Shown: one piece after another, positions 54,601-63,379 of the stretch
How positions within the stretch are numbered: the stretch's first letter is position 1
Layout of the letters: the number at the start of each line of letters is the position of its first letter
Assembly: GCF_037126465.1 (NCBI RefSeq)
Contig: NC_088201.1
Span: 231,590,258 to 231,654,257, forward strand
Length of the DNA stretch: 64,000 nucleotides
DNA from: Ornithodoros turicata
Taxonomy: Eukaryota > Arthropoda > Arachnida > Ixodida > Argasidae
Reading direction: 5' to 3'
The notes under the pieces: generated by a model
Told to the model about the DNA's origin: nothing
The model's input: only the letters and a program-made list of their open reading frames with translations
Databases searched by the model: none
Program-made: the position numbers and the translations under genes

Positions 54601-57600
54601 TACGTTTCGTACTCGGCGAGATACAATCCCTCGGGCACACTCCCGAGCAAAAGCGCCGATGTCACAGAGCTCAGAGCTGCGTCCGCTCCCATTGGCTGTC
54701 GAAAGCACGTGATTTCGCGTGCGCTACTTCACTGGCGCGTTATTCGCGGTGAACGTTCTCTCCTATTCCACACGCTTCTTCTTCTTCTTCCTCTTCTTCT
54801 CCGCTTCCACACGCCTCTACGCTGCGTTACTAGAGCCCGCAGTTTTAGGGTTTAAGCCGATTCTTCTCCGAATTGAAGATTTCCTCTTTAGGGTGAAACT
54901 GGGTCATATTTTTACCTGGCAAATCGCCCTCAGTGAGACGTCTGTAAAAATGCACACTATAATTTGTTTGACAGCAAGTGCAGTCACATCACCGTTTATA
55001 CCAAACCAGTACAGTGTGAGTAAATTATTTCTCGCCGATTTCTCCCCGAATCTAGCGTACTGGAAGTTTTTTTCACCCAAATTCGCATGAATTTAGGGCG
55101 CATGTTGATTTACCCAATTTTTTAACCAACGAATTTAGAAAAAAAATATTTCCTGAAAACTTTGTGCTCTATGTATTACCCTCTTCGCTATGAAAATTTC
55201 AATGCAAAGAGTCACCTTTTGCATTTATCAGGGGTGACCCGGGCTGACCCATCACAACCCACAGACCACATTATTTCGTTTCAACGGTTGCACTATTTGT
55301 TTGAAGCAAAACCACTCCGCACGTACACTATCCGGCAGAGCAACTATCTGTTGCACGAAGCCAAGCGATAGTCGCGGAGTCGTGCGGAGAGAAGAAAGGG
55401 TTTGGTACGATTTACATTGTAATCTCTTAACTGAATGAAAATTCTGTATAATATGCCCACGACGAAATGAACGTCTATATAGTCTTTAACATAATCTGAA
55501 ATTAACTTCTGGTAGCAGGTTAGTGGCCCTTTAAAGCACCGCTGTGTTTGAGAACTTCTTGCCTGTCATATTGTTCTCCTTGTCTCAGGTTTGTTTTACG
55601 GGATTAATTTGGGGTGTTGGGGTGTGTACAAACTGTAGCCTTGAAATTCCCGACTTTTTCAGGTTTTCACCGACAATTGCTTGTGAGGGAACTTGATGCT
55701 AGCTGCTATGTTTTGCTACAGACCCCTCATTGAGCAGAACATTTATTGAATATTAATCAGGCTGTCCTACTATTATTAAACGTCCTACTAGTACTATTTT
55801 ATCTTTGCAGTTGTCGTCGTCTGTTTGATTTCCTTTACCCCGTGTCCGATCCTGCATCTTATCTTTGCATCTTATCTTCGGAGGACCGTTGGAGGACCGT
55901 TGTCACATTTGCAGTCAAGACTACCACATGACGTCTTTAAACCAAGCAGCGTCTATGGAAGTACTACGGTAGTACAGTAGAATCTCGACGACACGAATCT
56001 CACGGGGTAGCGGAAAAAATTCGTATCAAACGAATTAAACAAAAATAAAAAATTGAGGCAAGAAAATGGACAGTGACTGTTCATTTTCCGTTTTCACTGT
56101 CAGTGAAAGAGGTCGGTCGTAGCGCTCTTGTGTCTCCGTTGCTGGTCAATGCTGACCAAATACGCAAGATGATTCAAAAGACCCAGCACGTGCTTTCCAT
56201 CCACCCGCGAGTCGCGCGACACTGTTCTAAAGCGAGCTTCTCCTGAAGCACGCAGGCGTTAGGTGAAGCCGACTTGCGGAATGGTGGCGCGTAAGGCGGC
56301 AACCGCATGGAGCAACTTTTGCCAACTGAATCGGGCCAACGGAGCGCCAACTCAGCGGGAACGGAACGGTATCGAAGCTTGCAACCGCATGGAGCAGAAT
56401 GTCCACGTTGAGGTTGTCATGGTGAAGCGTCGGCCTAGCGTTTACCACCGCTTGTTGCACGCGATGTAGCAATGCTTATTGTAGTAAACTGCTGTACGTA
56501 TTGTTTAGTAACATAAATGATATTTTAGCGGTTCTTGAAAAAGTACGGTGCTAATAACATCTAGAAATCAGGTGTTTACAAGAAATTTTGAGATACGAAG
56601 AGAATGTTGGCTTATGAGTGTTTCTAGCAATGCTCACTAAAGAAATATCAGACTGCATTTTTATTACCGTTATCTCCTCACACATTTCCGATTTGGCATG
56701 TGCCACAAATAACATTTTGATGTTTCATTTAGTCACCTTCGTCTTGCACACACCTTGCCACCTCCTGCCAAAGGATATGTTTTAAGTTGATGTCCTTATA
56801 TACTGAACAAGTTTAACGTTCCAAAGGGGTGGCCTCTTTGAAACTTGCGATATCCACGTCGAAGTCCGCGCGTGTCCTTCTAGGAGGCAGGGCGAAGAAA
56901 GCAAAGCCCGAAAAAAAAAAGAAGAAGAAGCGGTCACAGGCATGATTACAGGTGACTTTGTCACGTGCTTGTGGCATTTCCTGTGAAGCGTGTTTTCATT
57001 GGCGCACACGGTTCCGTCGGGTGGTGTCACTTCCTCTCCTCAGACTAAATATCTATCCTTGGCAGAAACCAGCTCATCGGTCTGTCGTCTATTGTTCGCT
57101 TAGTAGGTCACCGTTCCTTTCAAGTTCTGCTGCCATTCAGTTGGCAAAAGTGCTCCATGCGGTTGCCGCCTAATATTGCCAGAAGTTGTCCTGATATGTT
57201 CCCTCCACGTTGTCTGGGTCGCTGTTTTCCGCCAGAGCGATGTCACACAGCTTCGCGGTATATTGCTGCGAGGGGGGTAAAAAGGTCAAAACAGAGATAA
57301 TGTGAGACGGCTCCCGGCCATGCAATCCCTTCGATCTTATCTCCTCTACCACCACCAAAGGGAGGGTCATTGCTTGCATTGCGCAACATGATGTAAGGGA
57401 GTTCGTGATGAGGATCGCCCTCCCTTTTCGAAAGGAGCAGCAGCGTGACCCACGCGCTCTCGCGTCACGAGGGAACGACCTCTGTCGCATCCTCGGCTCG
57501 TTCGTATCATCCGTAAAGGCAAGATAACGCGTTCGTATCATCCGAACTCGAATACATGGGAAGAGTAGGCATTCCGGCCGGGACCGGAAAAGAATTCGTA

Positions 57601-59014
57601 TCATCCCGAAATTCGTATCATCAGTGATCGTACCATCGAGATCCTACTGTACAACGGAAATGGTACAGACTTGAACATTGAACAATTGAAATGAAAAATT
57701 TTAGACTTTGTCCATCTGTGTTCTGTTCTGTACTTCCCTAGTATCGGGGGTTTCAATACATATTACGAGAAAATATCCACGATAATATCCAAATATCTAT
57801 GAAAATATTCCATTGAGTAACTGCATGTATGCCTCTTGTACGTCGGCATAGAAGGCTGTGTGGGGTGTGAACCAGAACTACAGATATCAACGTGACACAG
57901 CCCCCCGAAAACAGTTACGGTTCTCCTCACCAACTGCAATGGCAATTCTGTGTCCGTACTTTGTAACATCTAGGCAGGGAAGTAGAACGTCCAATAGCCT
58001 TTCACGGTTGAAGATAGACACTGGTGTTTCCCCGCTCTCACTGCGGAGAAAATCATTACAACATTATTGCATAATGCAGAGACTGAATCAGCACTTATCA
58101 AAACCACAATACCTCACCAATGGCCTGAATTACAATTTATTCCAAGGATGGTAGTTGATTAAATAACCATGATGATGACTGGCATGATGTTGACAAAGAT
58201 GCCCTTTCAACCAGTAATATCGGAATGTACAACCGTCAAAGTCTGTCAAAGTAGGCTCTATAACACTTGCACACTGACTCCTATATTTGCAAGAACATTT
58301 TGGATAAAATACTGCTAGTACTTCCATGGGGCATGGAGGAATAGGAACAAACTAGCATCAAACAGATTCATTGAACATTCAATTGAAATTTTACCAGAAT
58401 TTAGACCACAATTGAGATGGCAGCCTTAAAGTAAGTGTTCTCATTCAAAAGTATGAATATACAAGCAACAAGCTGCTAATGTAAGCCAGTGAGGTTCACA
58501 TTCGTGCATGTGTCGAGGACCCCTTCTCAACTGCAGGACGTGATGGGGGACCCCATTACGGTCCCCAAAAGGCAGAAGAGAGCGACAGGTATGAGCACAA
58601 ACAACATAGTTGACGCTTAAAAACTGAGATACCTTAGTATTTTTTATTGCACAAGTAGCAATGAAGGAATGATCAGCCTGTGAACACTGGTCTAAGCCAT
58701 TAACAGAAACTATCTATCTGCTCCCTTACAGTACCTTTCAGCCAGAAAGGACAGATCCTGCGTATGTGACGGTAAACTCCATTGAGAAAGCAAAACCTTG
58801 CCTTAAGGCAAGATGTGGGCCAGTCCTGGTGAGTGTCATACATGTTTGTATCATACATGGAACGCTGTGTTATTCCGTGCTGATGATAGCACACCATGAG
58901 AAACGTGAGGCACACTCACCACAAATTCCACAGCAGATGCACGGCTTCGTAGAATATCTCCGACTTTGAATCGATTTTTGCTTGATCCTGGCAGGGTTTC
59001 CACTCTCCACGATA
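42580..59014 (-). CDS. HEATR3: HEATR3 (Syo1-like ribosomal protein import adaptor), copy B, 3' part of gene
   Basis: Mirror of copy A. In coding order the exons are 58920-59014, 57931-58040, 53897-54031, 53343-53488, 50040-50186, 49256-49347, 46574-46719, 45216-45352, 44148-44419, 43347-43520 and 42580-42699. Every exon has exactly the length of its copy A partner and intact splice borders; no frameshift or stop is seen. By hand count the copies differ at about 20 silent and 7 amino-acid-changing codons over 1,574 coding bases, so both look constrained. As in copy A, an exon between 53,343 and 50,186 (phase 0 to phase 1) is unresolved; 50,573-50,686 is a weak candidate. N-terminal exons upstream of 59,014 were sought to 64,000 on the minus strand and not recognised. 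It may be the second allele rather than a second locus. Confidence 0.87.
43347..43520 (-). CDS. HEATR3: HEATR3 copy B exon, ALDAVFDVFGED segment
   Basis: Same 174 bases as copy A by eye; bordered by TTGTTTCAG and AAG|GTAAGG on the minus strand. Confidence 0.94.
44148..44419 (-). CDS. HEATR3: HEATR3 copy B exon, serine-rich linker and LNVVHIMA helix
   Basis: 272 bases as in copy A; has Pro in the serine run and His in LNVVHIMA. Acceptor CCCGTAG, donor AAG|GTCAGT. Confidence 0.9.
44490..44625. repeat. AT-rich AATTAATT tract, right-arm copy
   Basis: Mirror of 17,960-18,115, shorter by roughly 20 bases. Confidence 0.65.
45216..45352 (-). CDS. HEATR3: HEATR3 copy B exon, VKAVQCRSLLCI segment
   Basis: 137 bases; GGVTGL in place of GGVSGL, plus two silent changes. 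Acceptor TTATTCAG. Confidence 0.92.
45388..46137. repeat. 200-bp direct repeats flanking a family A element
   Basis: Bases 45,388-45,588 and 45,938-46,137 are direct copies (TGAATAATTAATGCAGG to CTGAAAATAGG) differing at about ten places. They start and stop exactly at the tips of the element between them. The left arm has this segment once. Confidence 0.8.
45589..45937. mobile_element. Family A hAT-like MITE, right arm only
   Basis: Left tip TAGGCCTGACTTTTT has lost one G; right tip complete. Sits between the 200-bp direct repeats rather than an 8-bp duplication. Confidence 0.87.
46574..46719 (-). CDS. HEATR3: HEATR3 copy B exon, VPLNMPCEAHEAI segment
   Basis: 146 bases, two silent changes. 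The stretch between the two possible donors changes Gln to Glu between copies, weakly favouring the first donor used here. Confidence 0.85.
46765..47596. mobile_element. Family B MITE with foldback, right-arm copy
   Basis: Mirror of 14,480-15,688 without the CCGTATTTTCACGCG insertion, but with the 176-bp TA element 46,953-47,128 in the centre of the foldback. Confidence 0.65.
46953..47128. mobile_element. Short Tigger-like MITE, CAGTCAAACTCCTTTA ends (right arm only)
   Basis: 176 bp with terminal repeats CAGTCAAACTCCTTTATAGCG and near-complement, inside TA duplications (46,951-46,952 and 47,129-47,130). The left arm at about 15,500 has TATAAAGTATAAG without it. Confidence 0.87.
47604..47946. 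mobile_element. Family A hAT-like MITE, right arm only
   Basis: Perfect 8-bp duplication TATTTATA on both sides; the left arm near 14,475 is empty. Confidence 0.9.
48711..49043. mobile_element. Family B hAT-like MITE, right-arm copy of 13,025-13,348
   Basis: Same ends and interior words in mirrored orientation; shared by both arms. Confidence 0.82.
49256..49347 (-). CDS. HEATR3: HEATR3 copy B exon, acidic loop
   Basis: 92 bases with a single silent difference. The acceptor is GATAATGTAG (copy A GATAATGCAG). Confidence 0.87.
50040..50186 (-). CDS. HEATR3: HEATR3 copy B exon, KQTALEILSNLC segment
   Basis: 147 bases; DNSVQ instead of DNNVQ and one silent change. The alternative tandem acceptor would extend it to 50,192. 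Confidence 0.87.
50573..50686 (-). CDS. Possible unresolved HEATR3 exon of copy B
   Basis: Uninterrupted counterpart of the split 10,625-11,870 stretch: 114 bases, open, containing GDDAGFEEGLSQGV, with donor CCCG|GTAAGT in the phase needed by the next exon. It starts in phase 1, so a further phase 0-to-1 exon would still be missing upstream. No homology recognised. Confidence 0.22.
50848..51194. mobile_element. Family B MITE, uninterrupted right-arm copy of 9,161-10,463
   Basis: Runs from GGAGCCTGAAGTTTTCGGG to AAACCTCAGGCTCTA without the Tigger-like insertion of the left arm. Confidence 0.8.
52425..53301 (-). mobile_element. pogo/Tigger-like element, CAGTCGACCCC ends (right arm only)
   Basis: Terminal repeats CAGTCGACCCCTGTTTATCC and complement, inside TA duplications (52,423-52,424 and 53,302-53,303). 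Repeated TCCGGATAA words lie next to both ends. The left arm near 7,552 is empty. The interior keeps only the C-terminal part of a transposase. Confidence 0.87.
52656..52856 (-). pseudogene. Acidic C-terminal remnant of a Tigger-type transposase
   Basis: Frame with VDDAAVSDYVGIDKDDDACA and TDDSVIAAV words, the acidic tail usual after the DDE domain of pogo/Tigger transposases. The catalytic domain is missing. Confidence 0.45.
53343..53488 (-). CDS. HEATR3: HEATR3 copy B exon, ILVNLAEG segment
   Basis: 146 bases; ends MVADVQ rather than MVADIQ, with two silent changes. Just upstream a TAG in frame rules out the longer exon. Confidence 0.86.
53897..54031 (-). CDS. HEATR3: HEATR3 copy B exon, EDNPEL segment
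   Basis: 135 bases, three silent differences only; AHCLHAVSEDNPEL retained. Confidence 0.92.
54831..55171. mobile_element. Family B MITE, right-arm copy of 5,642-5,976
   Basis: Old copy with AGAGCCCGCAGTTTTAGGG and AAAACTTTGTGCTCTA ends. Confidence 0.65.
55975..57649. mobile_element. pogo/Tigger-like element, CAGTAGAATCTCGA ends, right-arm copy
   Basis: Mirror of 3,245-4,472 with TA on both sides. Contains the Harbinger-like insertion; lacks the hAT-like insertion of the left arm. Confidence 0.8.
56295..57170. mobile_element. PIF/Harbinger-like MITE, GGCGGCAACCGCATGG ends (right arm only)
   Basis: Terminal repeats of about 37 bp begin GGCGGCAACCGCATGGAGCA, with TAA on each side (56,292-56,294 and 57,171-57,173), the usual three-base TWA target of Harbinger elements. 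The mirrored left-arm place (about 3,724) reads through without it. No transposase in the 876 bp. Confidence 0.82.
57931..58040 (-). CDS. HEATR3: HEATR3 copy B exon, SGETPVSIFN segment
   Basis: 110 bases; Ala to Pro in SGET(A/P)VSIFN plus two silent changes. The acceptor region reads TTTTCTCCGCAG. Confidence 0.89.
58920..59014 (-). CDS. HEATR3: HEATR3 copy B exon, LLWNLC segment
   Basis: 95 bases, four differences from copy A, all silent. Most upstream exon recognised in this copy. Confidence 0.82.
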
Positions 59015-59409
59015 CTGTAAATGATGTTTCCAATAAGTAGAGTGCCGATAAATATGCACTAAAAACTCAAGAAATGTGCATGCATCTATGGACTAAAAAT
59101 CCTCTAAGTACGCAGTAAAAACCATTGATATACGATGGAAAGTAATTGTTATGAGGCTGGACCACACAAAAGGACCAACACAACACAAGCCTCGAGTTGC
59201 CTGGGGATAAGAACAGTCGAAATAAAGCAGACGTCAAAAAAGCTGTCCGGCTTTTTTGACGACTGCCTCATTTCACGTGGATATATGCAATGTTTTCAGC
59301 TCTGTGTGTGGCATGAAAGCAATGCATGGAGTGCATATCTGGCACAATTTGAGCATCTTGTTAGGAATCAGATGGTAAAATAAAGCAGTCTACATTAAAG
59401 TGCGTTATA

Positions 59410-60306
59410 CAGGGTGTCCCAGCTAAGTGTATACAGATTTTTTAAAAATATATATAACACTTTTTCCAAGGTCAAATCAATTGCAATATAGCATATGCTA
59501 AAGGGCACTCCCTAGCAGGGCATTAGCAAAGTCCAAAGGCATTGTCTTAATTAACTTTCATTAATTAACTTGTTAATTATAAAAGCTACAAAGTTGTCCC
59601 AACGAGAACATCTGTTCCTTTCGGTCACCTGATATCGTAGCCGTTTCCAGAACAAAAATCCGTTCGATAGATCGCCCGCAAAAAATTCGTGAAGGAAAGC
59701 CATTTTTTTCTTTATTTTGTTCATTGCGCTTCTTAGACTTAGCTTCTTTCCTTCATCCCCAATGTGAGAGGGAGAAAGAGCACACTATCGCCTCTCGCGT
59801 CCTGTAAAAAGATTAAAAGGAAACAGAACATGCAACTCAAGATAAGGCCAGTTCCGATAGAGTCACCCGATACATTTGTTTTTGTTTTGTTTCCGCAAGT
59901 TAAAGCTCATCTTCGACGCATGAGGCGGCACTGTGCTCCTTCCCCCTCTCACGTTGGGGATGAAGGAAATACGCGTCTGCGAAGATGCGCAATGAACAAA
60001 ATAAAGAAAAAAATGGCGTTCCTTCACTAATTTTTTGCGGGCGATCTATGGAACGGATTTTTGTTCTGCAAACGGCTACGATATCAGGTGACCGAAAGGA
60101 ACAGATGTTCTCGTTGGGACAACTTTGTAGCTTTTATAATTAACAAGTTAATTAATGAAAGTTAATTAAGACATTGCCTTTGGACTTTGCTAATGCCCTG
60201 CTAGGGAGTGCCCTTTAGCATATGCTGTATCGCAATTGATTTAACCTTGGAAAAAGTGTTATATATATTTTTTAAAAATCTGTATACACTTAGCTGGGAC
60301 ACCCTG
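59410..60306. mobile_element. Complete foldback TIR element, CAGGGTGTCCC ends
   Basis: Flanked by TA (59,408-59,409 and 60,307-60,308). Arms of about 370 bp are reverse complements, leaving a core of roughly 150 bp. It is the complete version of the left-arm copy cut by base 1, and lacks that copy's nested insertion (481-753). Confidence 0.85.
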
Positions 60307-60315
60307 TATGTGATT

Positions 60316-60620
60316 GTCTCTTCTATGTTGTTCCTGCCTCAGAACATCAGTTCTCTCATGTTCAACATTTGCCGCTTGCGTTGATCCCTGTCGTATGAAT
60401 GTGTGTATGAGTGTACAGAAATGTAAGAGTGAAAGGAGGCTGAGTGAGAGAGAGTGACTGGTCTGTCCCTTCAGATGACGCACCCTGGAAGTCGCTGAGA
60501 AGGCGTGTTAGCTTAGCTCAATTGGTAGAGCCCTGGACCGGTAATCCAGAAGATGTGGATTCGAGTCCTACAGCTGGCTAACCTTTTCAGTGACTGTCAT
60601 CTTTTATCGTTAATTTCTTA
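60316..60620 (+). mobile_element. SINE-like element, related to 4,925-5,270
   Basis: Shares TTCTATGTTGTTCC, CAGAACATCAGTTCT and the tRNA-like region with the left-arm element, but has only one arm of its 5' hairpin. A second partial copy of the 5' part follows at about 60,633-60,692. Confidence 0.65.
60507..60579 (+). pseudogene. tRNA-like sequence (SINE part), GGT anticodon
   Basis: Same cloverleaf as 5,169-5,241 with the anticodon loop CCGGTAA, so the nominal anticodon is Thr-type; C at position 33 and a changed B box (GGATTCGAGTCC) argue against function. Confidence 0.65.
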
Positions 60621-60692
60621 GGCAACTTGAGGCCTTGTATGTGATTGTCCCTTCTATGTTGTTCCAGCCTCAGAACATCAGTTCTCTCATGT

Positions 60693-61130
60693 ACATCAAT
60701 CATGTTCTATTGTGGCCTTAATATTTGTGAAGGATGGCCTCTAGCCATGCCGAAAGTAACAGAACCTTCCAATATGAAGAACAAAGGTCCCACTCTTGAC
60801 CATGAATATGAAAAAGTAAGCATTATATACATGTGATATATGTAATAATGTGTAAAATACGCATGTATATATGCACCATACAACCCTTGTAATCGGTCCA
60901 AACGAAGTGGAAACCAGGGCACACTCTATAGAGAAGTAAGTGTAGTATAAAGTAGGTCGTGGTCCAAACGTGCTTTTTAACATCCAGAGGCAAAGCCATA
61001 TCAAGAAGAAGAAGACGAAAAAAAAAGAACCATGCATTCTTCCATGGGCACAGTCACCCTTTCAGTCCCGTGGAATGTTGAATCACCCTTGCAATCCCCC
61101 CATCGCTTATCACATTCCTTATCTGTGAAG
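60693..61130. other. Unassigned sequence
   Basis: Mostly AT-rich. A short plus-strand open stretch, about 60,733-60,815, ends at a good donor GAAAAA|GTAAGC and contains MPKVTEPSNMKNKG; no homology is recognised, so it is not called as an exon. Confidence 0.3.
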
Positions 61131-62775
61131 AAGCAACCTACAGGTCTGACCTGAAGGTCGCTTCTCCGCAGATAACGGATGTGATAGGTAATTCTTCGGT
61201 ACGCTTGAGAGTTTCGAAATCGAGGCGCGCACGTTGTTGCGCTCGCTTCGTGTCACGTGTTACACTTTCGAATACGCTCTGCAAGTAACCGAGCGTTCTG
61301 CGCATGTCTCCTCTCCCGGTTACTCCACTCGGGAAGCCCCATTGGCTACGGCGGCGCCCTCTCTCTTCCCTCTCACTGCCTCCTCTCATGCGCAGAGACG
61401 CAATTGCGAACGAGGAGCCTGGAGAAAAACTCCACGCAGGGCATACGCTGTGGGAAACATTTCCGACGGGCATTTCTCGACACGCTTTACAACTTTCGAA
61501 TTCACATCTCGACCCTAGGACGAACAATTAAGAAGTTAATTAATCAATGGGTCACCACGGAAAAATTCGGGATGTTAGAACGCGCGATTCCGTACACTAT
61601 TCCGAAGTTTTCATTAATAGCTGCGAGGGGAGATCGACTTATAGAGGCGACACCGTCACCTTTCTAGTGTGGGATAACACGCTGGCTGATGCTCGGAGTA
61701 GATGGTTCTTTTCCATAATTATTGCGTATATATTCACCGGAAGATCACCTGTGCCACGGTGGTACGATACTGGTCGATTCCCCAATGCTCCACCTACACT
61801 GCACTGAATGCGGAAAATAAACGTGTAAAAGCAGACGACGCTAGGAAGCCACTCACACTACCGTAGTTCATCGTTTCTCCGCAACGCGCCCACAGCGTTC
61901 GACCTCGTGGCGAATAACGCAGTTTTTTTTGTTTGTTTCGTTTTGTTTTTTACATTCCAGTGCACGTTAGCCTGGCCACCCTGTATACCTGCTGCTAGGT
62001 CCTGTGTGTACGCATTTTGCATAGTTGACAACAGCAGAAAGTTTGTTAGATTGTTTATTTCGCTGCCCCTTGAATTTTTAACACGCACACATACATTATT
62101 ACGCATCTAGTAAGTACACCTTCTAAAGTAAATATCGAAGAGCCACCGGTGTCCAGGCAGCTCAAGAAAATATGCAGAACACGGAACTGACGATGAGCAC
62201 ATTTGAAGAAGAAGAGAAGAACAACAGAAGAAGAACAGTCTCTGTTCGAAATATCGGCGGCTTCTGTCCTGAGGCAACTCCCTTCCTAGATTTCTACCGG
62301 TTCGCTGGATTTCTACCCATCTACATTTGAAAGAGGTGTTTTCAATTTTTCGTAATATACTAAGATAAGACCAATCTCGAAGTCGAATATTTTTGGCAAG
62401 ATTTTTATGCACAGTAACCGTATTTCGTTTACGAAACGAGTTTCATTTCCGAGCTGCAGCGTCTGCCATTCCTGAGGTATATTGTCAGGTAGCGGAAGAA
62501 ATACTATACTTTATGCTAAGTTACACAGTAACTGCACTCGTTGTGAAGTGCAAATGAACAATACAGTCTGTTAAAGAGTTGTAACATACATTGGGGAACA
62601 CATAAAATGCATGCAAAATCTCCCATTGATTCAATTATATTCCGATGAATCGTTCTCTTCAAAAATATACATGGTGTTGACCTAACATGACAAAAAAAAA
62701 CGTATTAAAAATTAACTAGTCTGAGCATTACAATACAAAGTAAAAAGCAACGCCAAAGTCCAATTAACTGTGATT
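61131..62775. other. CG-rich patch and unassigned sequence right of the duplication
   Basis: Bases 61,140-61,830 are CG-richer, with open frames in several phases (longest 61,257-61,667 plus) but no recognisable domain; a repeat or CpG-rich regulatory patch is possible. From 61,860 to 62,775 nothing specific is seen apart from a CCACCCTGTATACC word like the tips of the foldback family. Confidence 0.3.
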
Positions 62776-62914
62776 ACACTGAGGGAAGGTAAAACGGGTA
62801 GCAACACTTTATTACAATTAAAATGAACAAGGCTTTCGTGCAGCGCCTGCACGAAAGCCTTGTTCATCTTAATTGTAATAAAGTGTTCCTACCCGTTTTA
62901 CCTTCCCTCAGTGT
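62776..62914. repeat. Near-perfect hairpin, about 66-bp arms
   Basis: ACACTGAGGGAAGG...CCTTCCCTCAGTGT; the arms differ at only two or three positions and meet at GCAGCGCCTGC. It could be a small foldback transposon or a miRNA-like precursor if transcribed. Confidence 0.85.
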
Positions 62915-63379
62915 AGACTGAGCATTATGAGGTCAACTCTATTTATTTCGGGGGAGACTTTGCGATGACTTCTGACCACTTTTATCAAATTAATATGCGC
63001 GAGAAATTGATTTTTTTTTCAATTGATCTCCAAAATTTGCCAAGTAAATCTCACTTCTTTTTTCTTTTTTTTTGTACAGACGAGAAACGCGCGTCAGATT
63101 TACCCCATCGCACTGTAAAACACATTCCCTACTGGTCTGGCAATACGTGGGGGAAAAAATGTGAAAACGTCGTTTCGCGGCGCGCAAATTGCCGGCCGAG
63201 GCCGGTTCCCCGTGAAATTAATGCAAAATACGCCGAGAAAAAAAAAAACGATCATCCGCCCCGTTTCCTTCTCGCTCTTCTTTCAGGTAAGTTTGCGTTG
63301 AAACCACGGTCCTTTGATACTCCCATAGTATATCCCATACTTTGAGATTTCAGACATTCCCAAGAGTATCAGAGGACCG

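Noticed and set aside
61257..61667. 136-codon plus-strand frame
   Set aside because: CG-rich sequence with several overlapping open frames on both strands and no recognisable domain or splice pattern.
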